Source: Phaeacidiphilus oryzae TH49 (lineage in GTDB: Bacteria > Actinomycetota > Actinomycetes > Streptomycetales > Streptomycetaceae). From it: a stretch of 64,000 nucleotides of DNA. Below are positions 23,951 through 33,358 of the stretch, piece by piece. The DNA is taken from contig NZ_JQMQ01000004.1 in assembly GCF_000744815.1 (NCBI RefSeq), forward strand, positions 186,001 to 250,000. Direction: 5' to 3'. Numbering within the stretch: the stretch's first letter is position 1; each line of letters opens with the position of its first letter. The translations under genes and the position numbers were made by a program. Below the pieces are notes generated by a model. The model saw only the letters and a list, made by a program, of their open reading frames with translations. It was not told where the DNA came from and searched no databases.

Positions 23951-25129
23951 TCAACTCCTGTGCGAGGGCTGCTGGTTGACGGGACTGGCGGCGCCGGTCG
24001 GGACGGCCGTCGGCCGGGAGCCGGCCTCGGCGCTGGACTGGATCGCCGCGAGGACGCGCTGCACCTGGAGCCCGTCCTCGAAGCTCGGGCTGGGTGCGCG
24101 CCCCTTCGCCAGATCGGTGACCAGGTCGCGGATCTGGTGGCTGAAGGTGTGCTCGTAGCCGAGGCCGTGGCCCGGCGGCCACCAGCCCTCCAGGTACGGG
24201 TGGTCGGGCTCGGTGGCCAGGATGCGGCGGAAGCCCGCCTCGGCGGCCGGCAGCGTGGCGTCGTGGAAGCTCAGCTCGTTGAGCGACTCCAGATCGAAGG
24301 CGACCGCGCCCAGTTCGCCGCTGATCTCGACCCGCAGGGCGTTCTTGCGGCCGGTGGCGCAGCGGCTGGCCTCGTAGACGCCGAGGGCCCCGCCGGCGAA
24401 CCGGGCGGTGGCCGCCACCGCGTCGTCCACGGTGACCTCCCGCTCCTCGCCGTCGGCGGTGCGGCGCACCGGGGTGAAGGTCTCGGTGCGGGCGGAGACC
24501 TCGGTGATGGCGTCGCCGATCAGATACTGGGTCAGATCGACCAGGTGGGCGCCGAGATCGCCGAGGGCGCCTGAGCCCGCCCGCTCCCGGTCCATCCGCC
24601 AGGTGTACGGAGCGGCCGGATCGGCCAGCCAGTCCTGCAGGTACGCGGCCCGGACATGCCGGATCGCGCCGAGGCGGCCCTCCGCGATCAGCCGGCGGGC
24701 CAGGGCCAGGGCGGGCACCCGGCGGTAGTTGAAGCCGACCATGGCGTGGACGCCGCGCTCCCGGGCCCGGCGGGCCGCGGCGGCCATCGCCTCGGCCTCC
24801 TCCACGGTGTTGGCCAGCGGCTTCTCGCACAGCACGTGCTTGCCGGCGTCCAGGGCGGCGATGGCGATCTCGGCATGGGAGTCGCCTGGGGTGCAGATGT
24901 CCACCAACTGCACGTCGGGGCGGTGGAGTACGCTCCGCCAGTCGTCCGTGGAGTCCTCCCAGCCGAGCCGCTCTGCGGCCGCGGCGGCGGCGTCCGCGCG
25001 GCGCCCGGCGAGGACGCTCAGCCGCGGCGACAGCGGCAGGTCGAAGGCGCGCGGCGCGGTGCGCCAGGCCTGCGAGTGGGCGGCGCCCATGAAGGCGTGC
25101 CCGATCATGGCTATGCCGAGGGATGGCAC
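23951..25129 (-). CDS. Gfo/Idh/MocA-family oxidoreductase
   Basis: A 392-residue NAD(P)-dependent dehydrogenase. The N-terminal Rossmann domain starts [17 protein letters not shown], and the family motif [11 protein letters not shown] lies at about 92-102. The C-terminal alpha/beta domain carries [19 protein letters not shown], the GDLGxHxxD signature with the catalytic His/Asp. It starts at GTG with GAGGAG upstream. It is first in a two-gene operon with the sugar isomerase. Together they could oxidise and isomerise a sugar or cyclitol. Confidence 0.88.
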   Translation of the reverse strand: MPSLGIAMIGHAFMGAAHSQAWRTAPRAFDLPLSPRLSVLAGRRADAAAAAAERLGWEDSTDDWRSVLHRPDVQLVDICTPGDSHAEIAIAALDAGKHVLCEKPLANTVEEAEAMAAAARRARERGVHAMVGFNYRRVPALALARRLIAEGRLGAIRHVRAAYLQDWLADPAAPYTWRMDRERAGSGALGDLGAHLVDLTQYLIGDAITEVSARTETFTPVRRTADGEEREVTVDDAVAATARFAGGALGVYEASRCATGRKNALRVEISGELGAVAFDLESLNELSFHDATLPAAEAGFRRILATEPDHPYLEGWWPPGHGLGYEHTFSHQIRDLVTDLAKGRAPSPSFEDGLQVQRVLAAIQSSAEAGSRPTAVPTGAASPVNQQPSHRS

Positions 25130-25353
25130 AGGACGGTTCTCCTCAGAGGTCTGCGGTCACGGCCGCCGCTCGGACGGCGTCGGCGATCAGTCAAGAAGGC
25201 GCACCGGCCCGCGTCAAGGCCCGGCCCGGGAGCTGGCGGCGACCGGCCAGGGAGTCGTGGTGCGACGGTTTCGCAGCGTGGGGCGAACCGGGCCGGAGCG
25301 CGGGCGGCGGCCCGGCCCCGGGAGCCCGCGGCGCCGCGGCCGGCCCGCGCTCC

Positions 25354-25986
25354 CTAGGGCCCGTCGGGGGCGGTGCCGTACCTGCGGCGGCCGGACCAGA
25401 CCGGCTCGGTGCGGGCCCAGTCCGCCGTCCAGGCCCTCAGCGCCCTGCGGTCCAGCAGGCGGCTCGCGGCGGAGGAGAGGAGGGTCAGCGCGGCGGCCCC
25501 GCCGAGGAGGGTGCCGACGCCGGCCAGCGCCGCGGAGCCGGTGACCTCGCCCTGGGTCCGCGGGGGCTCGGCCGTCCGGCCCACGTCGTCCACCCAGATC
25601 GCGGTGCGCTCGCCCGCGCTGGCGGAGACGGGGACCGGGATGGTGCCGGTGTGCCGGACCGAGCCGGGGTAGTACCAGACCGCCGGGGCCGGCGCGGAGT
25701 CCGAACCGCCGTCGATGTCCGGGGCGATGTAGGCCGGGGCGGCCGGCGCGGCCAGCGTGACGGCCTCGATCCGGTGGCGGTGCGGACGGTCCCGCGCGGC
25801 GGTCGCCAGCCCCGAGTGGAGCGCGACCAGGCCGATGAGCCAGCCGGCGGCCGCCGCCGCGAGGAGCAGTGGCACCAGCGCGAGCAGCAGGGCCGCCCGC
25901 AACCGGTCGACAGGGCGGCAGAGTGGACTTCGCTCGACCCCGGCGGCGCGGCGCAGTGTCGACCGCAGGGGTGGGACGAGGGACAT
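25354..25986 (-). CDS. Rv1733c-family membrane protein
   Basis: A 210-residue protein with two transmembrane helices: AALLLALVPLLLAAAAAGWL at about 32-51, and a second at about 148-168 (GSAALAGVGTLLGGAAALTL). The extracytoplasmic part between them contains APAYIAPDIDGG, VWYYPGSVRHTGTIPVPV and GERTAIWVDDVG, typical of the Rv1733c family in actinobacteria. GGAGG lies 7 nt before the ATG. Function is unknown. It is divergent from the GT39 genes. Confidence 0.8.
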   Translation of the reverse strand: MSLVPPLRSTLRRAAGVERSPLCRPVDRLRAALLLALVPLLLAAAAAGWLIGLVALHSGLATAARDRPHRHRIEAVTLAAPAAPAYIAPDIDGGSDSAPAPAVWYYPGSVRHTGTIPVPVSASAGERTAIWVDDVGRTAEPPRTQGEVTGSAALAGVGTLLGGAAALTLLSSAASRLLDRRALRAWTADWARTEPVWSGRRRYGTAPDGP

Positions 25987-26177
25987 CGAGCACCTCCGGA
26001 CGGCTGTCTCAGAGGTCAACTCCCGCCACCGCGCCGGGGTTCCCGGGGTGCGACCGGCCGGTGACGGTCAGTGGAGTTAAGAGAAGGGCAGGGGGTTGGT
26101 CAATAAGCCATGTGAGCCGGGTTCTTTGTCAGGATATGCCGTAATCACCCCTCATCGGATGGCCGAGACTTGCTGCC

Positions 26178-28424
26178 ATGCCCAGCAGCCCGCCGACCGC
26201 CGCACCAGGCCCCGCCGCGCGCCTCGGCGGCCGGGCGCGGGCGGGGTCGCGGCAGCGCACCGGCATCCGCCGGGGCATCCGGTTCGGCGACGGGCTCGGC
26301 GACCGCCTCGGCGACCGGGGCCGGCGGCTGCTCGGCGAGCCCCGCTGGGCGCGGCCCGCGCTCCTCGGCATCGCCGTGCTGGCGGCCGTCCTCTACGCCT
26401 GGGGCCTCGGGCGGAGCCAGTACGAGCCGTTCTACGCGGGCGCCGTACGGAGCATGACGGAGAGCTGGAAGGCGTTCTTCTTCGGTTCCTCCGACCCCGG
26501 CAACACCATCACCCTGGACAAGCTCCCCGGCTTCCTGTGGCCGCAGGCGCTCTCCGCCCGCGTCTTCGGCTTCCACCCCTGGTCGGTGATGCTCCCTCAG
26601 ATCGCCGAGGGCGTCCTCAGCGTCCTGGTGCTCTACCGGGCGGTGCGGCGCTGGACCGGTCCTGCGGCCGGGCTGATCGCGGCGGCCGCGTTCGCCTTCA
26701 CCCCCGCCGTGGTGGGGCTCTTCCGCGGCGCCACCGAGGAGCCGGTCTTCACCCTGCTCCTGCTGCTCGCCGCGGAGGCCGCGCTGCGGGGCACCCGGGA
26801 GGGGCGGCTGCGGCCGCTCGCCGCCGCCGGGCTGTGGGTCGGCCTCGCCTTCCAGGCGAAGATGCTGGAGGCCTGGGCGGTGCTGCCGGTGCTGGCCGCG
26901 GTCCACCTGGCGGCCGCTCCGGGACGGTTCGGCCAGCGGCTGCGCCAGGTGCTGGCGGCCGGGGCGGTGGCCGTCCTGGTCTCGGCGTCCTGGATGCTGG
27001 CGGTGGCCGCCGTACCGCAGCAGGACCGGCCCTATCTGGACGGGACCACGGACGACTCCCCGGTCAGCCTGGTGGTGCAGAACGACTTCCTCAACCGCTT
27101 CACCGCGGGCGGGGCCGGGAGCACGGCCCTCGGGCACGGCCTGGTCGACTCTCCGCCGGTCCCGGGCTCGTTCCCGGCCTCGGGCTGGTTCCCGTCCTCG
27201 TCCTCGTCCTGGGCGTCCGCCCGGGCGGACGAAGGCGGGCTGGGGAAGCTCTTCGGCTCCCCGCTCTCCGCCCAGGCCGGCTGGCTGTACCCGTTCGCCG
27301 GGCTGGCCGCGGTCGGCGGGCTGGCCGCCCGGCGGCGGCGCCCGCGCACCGATCCGGAGCGGGCCGGATGGCTGCTGTGGACGGGCTGGCTGGGGGTGTT
27401 CGCGGCGGCCTTCAGCCTCGGCGCGGTCGGCGGGCACAGCTACTACCTCGGGGTGCTCGCCGCGGCCCCGGCTGCGCTCACCGGCGCCGGGGCGATGCTC
27501 TTCTGGCGGGCCCTCGGCGGCAGCGGGGCCGGATCCCGACCCGCTGCGGCCACCGGTCGGACCCGGGCCTGGAGCTGGGCCGCGCTGCCGGTCGCCCTCG
27601 GCTCGACCGTGGTCTGGGACCTGGTGGTGGCCCGCCGCTTCCCCGGCTTCCTGCCCTGGATCGGCCCGGCGGCGCTGCTGCTGGGAGCGGTCGCGCTCGG
27701 ACTGCTGGTGCTGGGCCGGGGGACGCTCCGCCGGTCCGGCGGACGGCCCGGGCGGGGCCGCCGGGTGGCGGTCACCGGGCTGGCCGCCGCGCTGGCCGCG
27801 GTGCTGCTGGCGCCCACCGCCTGGGCGTCCAGCGTGCTGCTGCCGCGGTACGAGCACCGCAGCGGCGTCGGCGGGGTGGGCCCGTTCGCGGCGAACGCGC
27901 CGGCGGCCGCACGGACGGCGGCCGCCGGCGGCTCCGGCCGCACGGACGGCGGGGCCGGCGCCGCATCCCCGGCCGGCTCGCCCTCGGGCGCCGCGGCCCG
28001 CTCCGCCACCGGCGACAGCGCCCACCGGCAGACCGGGCAGCGGGAGCTGACGGCGGCTCAGCACCGCCTCCTCGACTACACCAGGCAGCACGCGGACGGC
28101 GCCCGGTACGACTTCGCCACCGCCAGCTGGGCCGGCGCCGAGCCGTACATCCTGGCCGCCGGGGCGCCGGTGCTGCCGATGGGCGGCGTCACCGGCCAGG
28201 CGCCGGCCCCGCGGCTGGCGGACTTCGAGGACCTGGTCGGGGACGAGGAACTGCGCTACGTCCTCCTCGGCCCCGACGATCCCGCCCCCGGGGCCGCCGA
28301 CAACACCGGCCGGATCATCTCCTGGGTGCGGATCGCCTGCCTCGCCGTCCCGCCGCAGGAGTACGGCGACGGCGGCTCCGCCTGGGACGGCGAGCAGCTG
28401 TACGACTGCATCCCGCACAGCTGA
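26178..28424 (+). CDS. GT39-family membrane glycosyltransferase (first of tandem pair)
   Basis: A 748-residue integral membrane protein of the ArnT/PMT-like GT39 type. The first luminal loop has EPFYAGAVRSMTESWKAFF with the conserved acidic region, then TITLDKLPGFLWPQAL, a family signature. Ten or more helices follow (for example VVGLFRGATEEPVFTLLLLL). A long C-terminal extracytoplasmic domain carries an Ala/Gly-rich stretch and YDFATASWAGAEPYILAAGA, ending with a Cys-containing tail. It would use polyprenyl-phosphate sugar to glycosylate cell envelope lipid or protein. The next gene is a close paralogue. The ribosome site is weak. Confidence 0.85.
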   Translation: MPSSPPTAAPGPAARLGGRARAGSRQRTGIRRGIRFGDGLGDRLGDRGRRLLGEPRWARPALLGIAVLAAVLYAWGLGRSQYEPFYAGAVRSMTESWKAFFFGSSDPGNTITLDKLPGFLWPQALSARVFGFHPWSVMLPQIAEGVLSVLVLYRAVRRWTGPAAGLIAAAAFAFTPAVVGLFRGATEEPVFTLLLLLAAEAALRGTREGRLRPLAAAGLWVGLAFQAKMLEAWAVLPVLAAVHLAAAPGRFGQRLRQVLAAGAVAVLVSASWMLAVAAVPQQDRPYLDGTTDDSPVSLVVQNDFLNRFTAGGAGSTALGHGLVDSPPVPGSFPASGWFPSSSSSWASARADEGGLGKLFGSPLSAQAGWLYPFAGLAAVGGLAARRRRPRTDPERAGWLLWTGWLGVFAAAFSLGAVGGHSYYLGVLAAAPAALTGAGAMLFWRALGGSGAGSRPAAATGRTRAWSWAALPVALGSTVVWDLVVARRFPGFLPWIGPAALLLGAVALGLLVLGRGTLRRSGGRPGRGRRVAVTGLAAALAAVLLAPTAWASSVLLPRYEHRSGVGGVGPFAANAPAAARTAAAGGSGRTDGGAGAASPAGSPSGAAARSATGDSAHRQTGQRELTAAQHRLLDYTRQHADGARYDFATASWAGAEPYILAAGAPVLPMGGVTGQAPAPRLADFEDLVGDEELRYVLLGPDDPAPGAADNTGRIISWVRIACLAVPPQEYGDGGSAWDGEQLYDCIPHS

Positions 28425-28531
28425 CCGGTCGGCCGGGCCGCGGATGAGGAGAGCGTAAGGAAGCGGCCTGTTCGGTTGGGAATCAGCTGAAGAGCGGCGG
28501 TTTCCGGGGTTTCGCCGGAAGCGGCGCCCCG

Positions 28532-30871
28532 ATGATGTTCGCCATGGCAACCTCCGTCATCGACGCGGGCCCCGGCCCAGGTTCCCGACCCGCGCACCCC
28601 CCGTACTCCGGCGCGGCGCGGCTGCGCGACCGGCTGCCCGCGGGCCTGCGGCGCGCCCCCTGGCGCTCCCCGGCCGGGCAGCCCGGCTACGCGCGCCCGG
28701 CGCTGCTCGGCATCGCCGCGCTGGCCGCGGTCCTCTACGCCTGGCGGATCGGCGGCAGCACCTACCACGCGTTCTACGCGGACGCGGCCCGCAGCATGTC
28801 CGAGAGCTGGAAGGCCTTCTTCTTCGGCTCCTTCGACCCGGGCAGCACCATCACCATCGACAAGCTGCCGGGCTTCCTGTGGCCGCAGGCGCTGTCGGCC
28901 CGGCTGTTCGGCTTCCACCCCTGGTCGGTGACGCTGCCTCAGGTGATCGAGGGCGTGCTGAGCGTCCTGGCGCTGTACCGGCTGGTGCGGCGGTGGGCCG
29001 GTGCGCCGGCCGGGCTGCTGGCGGCGGGGGCCTTCGCGGTGACGCCGGCGGTGGTCGGACTCTTCCGGGGACAGAGCGAGGACGCCCTCTTCACCCTGTG
29101 CATGCTGCTGGCGGCGGACGCGGCGCTGCGCTCCACAGCGGACGGCGGGCGGCTGCGGCCCCTCCTCGCGGCCGCGGTGTGGGTCGGCGTCGGCTTCCAG
29201 GCCAAGATGCTGGAGGCCTGGGCGATCCTGCCCGCGCTGGCGCTGGTCCACCTGGTGGCGGCGCCCGGGCCGGTGCGCCGCCGGCTCGGGCGGACGCTGG
29301 TGGCCGGGCTGGTGGCGGTGGCCGTGTCGGCCTCCTGGATGCTGGCGGTCACCGCGGTGCCGGCCGCCGATCGGCCGTGGATCGACGGCACCAAGGACAA
29401 CTCCCCGTTCAGCATGGTCGTCGGCTACAACTTCCTGACCCGCTTCTCCTCGCTCGGCGTCAGCGCCTCCGCCACCGGCAGCGTCCCGACCGGCGGGTTC
29501 GGGGGCGGCACCGCCGGTGCCGGGGCGCGGCCTGCGGCGGGCACTCAGGCGCCGGTGCACGGAACGGTGCAGGGGACGGCGCCGCATACCGCCGCCGCGG
29601 CTCCGGCCGGTGGCGCCGTCCGCGCGGCCCGTGGCGGCGGCCAGAACGGCTGGGGGAAGATGTTCGGCGCCCCCCTCGCCTCGCAGACCGGCTGGTGGTA
29701 CCCGTTCGCCGGGCTGGCCGCGGTCTGCGGCCTGGTCTGGCTGCGGCGCCGGCCGCGTACGGACCGGGTCCGGGCCGGCCACCTCCTGTTCAGCACCTGG
29801 CTGGCGGTCTTCTTCCTGGTCTTCAGCGCCGGAAGCGTGGGCGGCCACATCTACTACATGGGCGTCGTCGCCGCCCCGCTGGCCGGCCTCACCGGCGCCG
29901 GGGCGGTGCTCTTCTGGCGCGCCTTCAGGGCCGGGCGGCGCGGCGCCTGGGCGCTGCCGGCCGGCGTCGCCGGGACGGCGGTCTGGAGCGAGGTGCTGGC
30001 CGCCGACTACCCGGGCTACCTGCCGTGGCTGCGGCCGCTGCTGGCCGTCGCGACGCTCGCGGCCGTGGCGGCGCTGCTGCTGGCGCTGCTCAGGCGCCGA
30101 CGCGGGCTCGGCCAGCGGGAGGTCGGCCCGATCGGCCGCGCGGCGCTGCGCCCGGCGGCGGTCGGTGCGGTCGCCGGCGCGCTGGCGCTGATCTCCCCGT
30201 CCCTGGCCTGGGCCGGATCGGTCGTCGAGGGCGGAGCGGCCTCGGCCCGCGGCGCGATGATGGGCTCGGTCGGACCGACCGCCCAGGGCGGCGGCTACGG
30301 CCGCGGCGGCGGGCTCGGCGGCGGGTTCCGCGGCGGGTTCCGCGGCGGCTTCGGCGGGGCGGCCGGCCATGCCGGCGGCGGTTTCGTCCGCCAGGACGGG
30401 CCGGCCGGCCGCTTCCGCCCGGGAGCCGGCGCCGGCGGTCCCGGCGCCGCCTTCGCGGGCGCCTTCGGCGGTGGGCAGCGGCTGACCGCCGACCAGCGCG
30501 CGATCCTCGCCTACACCGTGGCGCACCGCGGCCGGTCCGCCCGGTACGACTTCGCGACCACCAGCTGGACCGCGGCCTCCCCGTACATCCTGGCGGCGGG
30601 GGCGCCGGTGATGCCGATGGGCGGGTTCACCGGCCTCGCGCCCGCCCCGACGCTCGGCCGCTTCCACGAGGAGGTGGGCACCGGCCGGCTGCGCTTCGTC
30701 CTCCTGGACGGCGTACCGGGCCGGGCGTCCGCGCAGACCGCCGCGATCGTCCGGTGGGTCCGCGCCGCCTGCCAGTCCGTACCGCCCGCTCGTTACGGGC
30801 GGTCGTCGGGAGCGGCGGCGGATTCGTATGAGTTGTATGACTGCCAGCCGGGGGAGTCCGCCCGTTCCTGA
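28532..30871 (+). CDS. GT39-family membrane glycosyltransferase (second of tandem pair)
   Basis: A 779-residue paralogue of the preceding gene, with the same signatures: HAFYADAARSMSESWKAFF, STITIDKLPGFLWPQAL, and C-terminal YDFATTSWTAASPYILAAGA followed by PVMPMGGFTG. The luminal region differs by a Gly/Arg/Phe-rich repeat tract at about 590-620 (GGGFRGGFRGGFGG). The similarity to its neighbour over the whole length shows a tandem duplication. GGAAG precedes ATG 28532; ATG 28544 is also possible. A 107-bp gap with GCGTAAGGAAG separates the two genes, so the second may have its own promoter. Confidence 0.85.
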   Translation: MMFAMATSVIDAGPGPGSRPAHPPYSGAARLRDRLPAGLRRAPWRSPAGQPGYARPALLGIAALAAVLYAWRIGGSTYHAFYADAARSMSESWKAFFFGSFDPGSTITIDKLPGFLWPQALSARLFGFHPWSVTLPQVIEGVLSVLALYRLVRRWAGAPAGLLAAGAFAVTPAVVGLFRGQSEDALFTLCMLLAADAALRSTADGGRLRPLLAAAVWVGVGFQAKMLEAWAILPALALVHLVAAPGPVRRRLGRTLVAGLVAVAVSASWMLAVTAVPAADRPWIDGTKDNSPFSMVVGYNFLTRFSSLGVSASATGSVPTGGFGGGTAGAGARPAAGTQAPVHGTVQGTAPHTAAAAPAGGAVRAARGGGQNGWGKMFGAPLASQTGWWYPFAGLAAVCGLVWLRRRPRTDRVRAGHLLFSTWLAVFFLVFSAGSVGGHIYYMGVVAAPLAGLTGAGAVLFWRAFRAGRRGAWALPAGVAGTAVWSEVLAADYPGYLPWLRPLLAVATLAAVAALLLALLRRRRGLGQREVGPIGRAALRPAAVGAVAGALALISPSLAWAGSVVEGGAASARGAMMGSVGPTAQGGGYGRGGGLGGGFRGGFRGGFGGAAGHAGGGFVRQDGPAGRFRPGAGAGGPGAAFAGAFGGGQRLTADQRAILAYTVAHRGRSARYDFATTSWTAASPYILAAGAPVMPMGGFTGLAPAPTLGRFHEEVGTGRLRFVLLDGVPGRASAQTAAIVRWVRAACQSVPPARYGRSSGAAADSYELYDCQPGESARS

Positions 30872-30925
30872 ACGGATCCCGGCCCAGGGCACCGGATCGG
30901 CGCTGGCAGCGGTAGCGTCGGGGGC

Positions 30926-31693
30926 ATGGCGGACGTGAAGGACGTACCAGGATTGCTGCGTAGGGGGCAGGGCAAGCTGCTCCGGGTCGCGGTCGAGGTC
31001 CGCAACGCGGGGGGCGCGGGCGATCGTCACCGCGCGCCCGGCGCGACCGGCCTGCGCGCCCTGGTGGTGGCGGATGTCCTGCGCCGGGTGGCGGAGGAGC
31101 ACCGGGGGCAGGCGATGATCAGCCTCTCCGCTCCCGGCCTGAGCCCGGACCAGCTCGCGGCTCTCGGGCTGGCGGCCCGGGCCCTCTCGGTGCCGCCGTG
31201 GGAGGAGGCCAACGGCCGTACCGACGGGCGGGCCGCGGACATCCGGATCGGCCCCTCGCCCGACGTGCGGGCGGCCGGCGGGTCGGACTCCGCGGACGCC
31301 CCGGCCGAGCTGCCGGTCGGCCCGGTGGAGGGCAGCGCCGAGCTGCCGACCGGGGCGGACCCCCTGGTGCTCCGCTATGTGCTGCTGGACGCCGAGCCCG
31401 AGCAGCCGGTGGAGCTCACCCCCGAGCGGCTCGCCGACGCCTCGGGCACGCTGGAGCGCTGGCGCCGGAAGGTCGCCCGCTGGGCGGAGAGTCCTTCCCA
31501 GCCGGTGCCCGTGGCACTCACCGCCGAGGTCCGCGCGGCTCTCGCGGAGCGGCTCGGCACGCCCGCCGTCCTCGCCGTGCTGCGCCGGATCGAGGAGGAC
31601 GCCGAGCTTCCGGACGGCGCGCGGTTCGAGGCCTTCGCCCAGTTCGACCGCGCGCTCGCCCTCGACCTCACCCGTTCGATCGGCCTGCTGTGA
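30926..31693 (+). CDS. Cysteinyl-tRNA synthetase-like protein without catalytic motifs
   Basis: A 255-residue soluble protein. The last 60 residues (VRAALAERLGTPAVLAVL, then FEAFAQFDRALALDLTRSIGLL) resemble the C-terminal helical domain of CysS. The N-terminal half has ALVVADVLRRVAEEHRGQAMIS, which recalls the start of the CysS Rossmann domain, but HIGH and KMSKS motifs and the zinc ligands are missing and the protein is about half the normal length. It is probably a non-catalytic relative conserved in actinomycetes. Its stop codon is inside the left arm of the terminator at 31688. The family assignment is tentative. Confidence 0.6.
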   Translation: MADVKDVPGLLRRGQGKLLRVAVEVRNAGGAGDRHRAPGATGLRALVVADVLRRVAEEHRGQAMISLSAPGLSPDQLAALGLAARALSVPPWEEANGRTDGRAADIRIGPSPDVRAAGGSDSADAPAELPVGPVEGSAELPTGADPLVLRYVLLDAEPEQPVELTPERLADASGTLERWRRKVARWAESPSQPVPVALTAEVRAALAERLGTPAVLAVLRRIEEDAELPDGARFEAFAQFDRALALDLTRSIGLL

Positions 31694-31715
31694 CGCCCCG
31701 CACGGGGCGTCACAG
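31688..31715. terminator. Bidirectional terminator overlapping a stop codon
   Basis: Perfect 12-bp arms (31688-31699, 31704-31715) with a 4-nt loop. The TGA of the upstream gene lies in the left arm. It ends both the CysS-like gene and the convergent TPR gene. Confidence 0.8.
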
Positions 31716-31727
31716 CGGCCGTACCCC

Positions 31728-32078
31728 CTACTCGGGGGCGTGCTCCGGGGCCAGCTCGGGGTCGAGCACCGCGGCCAGCCGCAGATGCCGGGCGGCCTCC
31801 TCGCCCCGGCTCTGCCGCTGCAGCGTCCGGCCCAGCATCAGGTGGGCGTAGGCCTCGACCGGCTCGCGCTCCACGATCTCGCGGAGCTGCTCCTCGGCCC
31901 GCCGCAACTGGGCGGAGTGGAAGTAGGAGCGGGCCAGCAGCATCCGTACCGACAGCTGCTCGGGGACCTGCTCGAGCAGTTCGGCCAGCACCCGTGCGGC
32001 GCCGGCGTAGTCCTTGGCGTCGAAGTACATCTGAGCCCTGGACCACATCAGGGTCTGCGGCTCGGCGGACATCGTCAT
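31728..32078 (-). CDS. Small TPR protein
   Basis: A 116-residue protein made of about three tetratricopeptide repeats: WSRAQMYFDAKDYAGAARVL, LARSYFHSAQLRRAEEQLRE and LMLGRTLQRQSRGEEAARHL. TPR folds bind other proteins; no enzymatic domain is present. GAGGAG lies 8 nt before the ATG. A palindrome ttgaaccttcaa (32119-32130) is located upstream between this gene and the divergent GNAT gene. Confidence 0.83.
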   Translation of the reverse strand: MTMSAEPQTLMWSRAQMYFDAKDYAGAARVLAELLEQVPEQLSVRMLLARSYFHSAQLRRAEEQLREIVEREPVEAYAHLMLGRTLQRQSRGEEAARHLRLAAVLDPELAPEHAPE

Positions 32079-32118
32079 GCCCGGTTCTCCTCTCGGGGCT
32101 GCCTTGCGGTGCAGGTGG

Positions 32119-32130
32119 TTGAACCTTCAA
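32119..32130. promoter_or_regulatory. Short palindrome ttgaaccttcaa between TPR and GNAT genes
   Basis: A perfect 5+5 bp inverted repeat with a 2-bp centre in an AT-richer patch 41 bp upstream of the TPR start. It could be an operator or part of a promoter. No regulator gene is adjacent. Confidence 0.35.
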
Positions 32131-32222
32131 TACACAGGGTTTGTTCCACCGGCGTGTCCGGATAGCGGACCACGCCCCAGGGCCGCAGGATGCCAGGGGG
32201 AACCGCTTGCAAGGAGTACGCA

Positions 32223-32519
32223 GTGAAGGTCACCGTCGAGGACGTCGCCCAGGCCGGCCGCTACGAGGCGCACGTCGCCGGAACCGGTCAGCTGGCCGGC
32301 TTCGCCCGCTACGAGCGCGGCGAAGGGCAGATCACCTTCGTCCACACCGAGGTCTTCCCGGCCTTCGAGGGCCACGGGGTCGGGTCCGCACTGGCCCGGA
32401 CCTCTCTGGAGGAGGCCCGGATGGAAGGGCTCCAGGTACTGCCCCTCTGCTCCTTCTACCGGGGCTATCTCGAACGCCACCCGGAGTACGCGGAGCTCGC
32501 GGAGGGCGATCCGGCGTGA
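32223..32519 (+). CDS. GNAT-family N-acetyltransferase (YjdJ-like, short)
   Basis: A 98-residue protein of the small GNAT type. It has GQLAGFARYERGEGQITFVH, TEVFPAFEGHGVGSALARTS with the acetyl-CoA-binding pattern (compare Q/RxxGxG/A), and PLCSFYRGYLERHPEYAEL near the C-terminus. Proteins of this kind are close to yeast YjdJ/GTNC-like acetyltransferases; substrate unknown. GTG 32223 has AAGGAG at 6 nt; an upstream in-frame ATG at 32190 lacks such a site. Confidence 0.83.
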   Translation: MKVTVEDVAQAGRYEAHVAGTGQLAGFARYERGEGQITFVHTEVFPAFEGHGVGSALARTSLEEARMEGLQVLPLCSFYRGYLERHPEYAELAEGDPA

Positions 32520-32694
32520 GCGGGAGCGCGAGCGGGCGTCGGCGCCGCCGGCCCGCGGGCGGACGGGATCGAACCGGCCCGCTGCCGGCCGCTCCGGGAG
32601 ACCCGGGTGGTGCCGTGCGGCCGAGACGCCGACGGCGCCCAGCCCTACGGCGACCACTCGGCCCCCGTGGCGGTCGGTGAAGCGCGGTGAGGTC

Positions 32695-33087
32695 TCAGGC
32701 CTCTTCCGGCGCCTCGCCGGTCTGGCCGTTCTGCGCGGCGTTGATCTGGGCCCGGACGTCGTCCATGTCGACCGCCTGGGCCTGCTCGATCACCTGCTCC
32801 AGAGCGGCCGGCGGCAGTGCGCCCGGCTGGGCGTAGAGGGCGACCTTCTCGCGGATCACCATCAGTGTCGGAATGGAGGTGATCTCGAAAGCCGCCGACA
32901 GCTGCTGCTGCGACTCGGTGTCGACCATGGCGAAGACGATGTCGGGGTGCTCTTCCGAGGAGGCCTCGAAGACCGGTGCGAACTGCTTGCAGGGCCCGCA
33001 CCAGTCGGCCCAGAAGTCGATGAGCACCATCGCGTTGTTGTCCACGAGATCCTCGAAGTTCTCCGCGGTCATTTCCATCGTGGCCAT
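32695..33087 (-). CDS. trx: Thioredoxin
   Basis: A 130-residue thioredoxin with the redox motif WADWCGPCKQFAP at about 28-40, the cis-Pro in ITSIPTLMVI, and a C-terminal extension of about 20 residues (DMDDVRAQINAAQNG). It reduces disulfides in cytoplasmic proteins; no signal peptide is present. The ATG has GAGGAG upstream. It is a monocistronic gene; no thioredoxin reductase lies nearby. Confidence 0.93.
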   Translation of the reverse strand: MATMEMTAENFEDLVDNNAMVLIDFWADWCGPCKQFAPVFEASSEEHPDIVFAMVDTESQQQLSAAFEITSIPTLMVIREKVALYAQPGALPPAALEQVIEQAQAVDMDDVRAQINAAQNGQTGEAPEEA

Positions 33088-33358
33088 GCTGTGCTCCTCG
33101 CTGTCGTGCGATACGTGCAATATCCGGCAGGTCCGGCCGGTCGTCGGGGAACCACCGCGATGGTCCACGCTATTCCACCCGGCGGCGGGGCCGGGGCGCA
33201 CGGGCGTGCGCGTGTCGCGGGGGAGAAGCGACCGGCTCGCGAAGGCGGTGGTCGGGCGCCGGATCGGCGGACTCCCGGGTGCCGGGGACGGGGCCCTGTG
33301 GTGACCTGGGGGCGTTCGCGGCAGAGCAGCCGCGGCGGGATCCACGAGGAGAACAGCC

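Noticed and set aside
22920-24830. 636-residue minus-strand frame joining isomerase and another protein
   Set aside because: Upstream part is a shadow of the Gfo/Idh/MocA gene in a different frame; the isomerase has its own start at 23942.
28256-31102. 948-residue frame antisense to the second GT39 gene
   Set aside because: Arg/Pro/Ala-rich composition typical of antisense high-GC frames; no domain.
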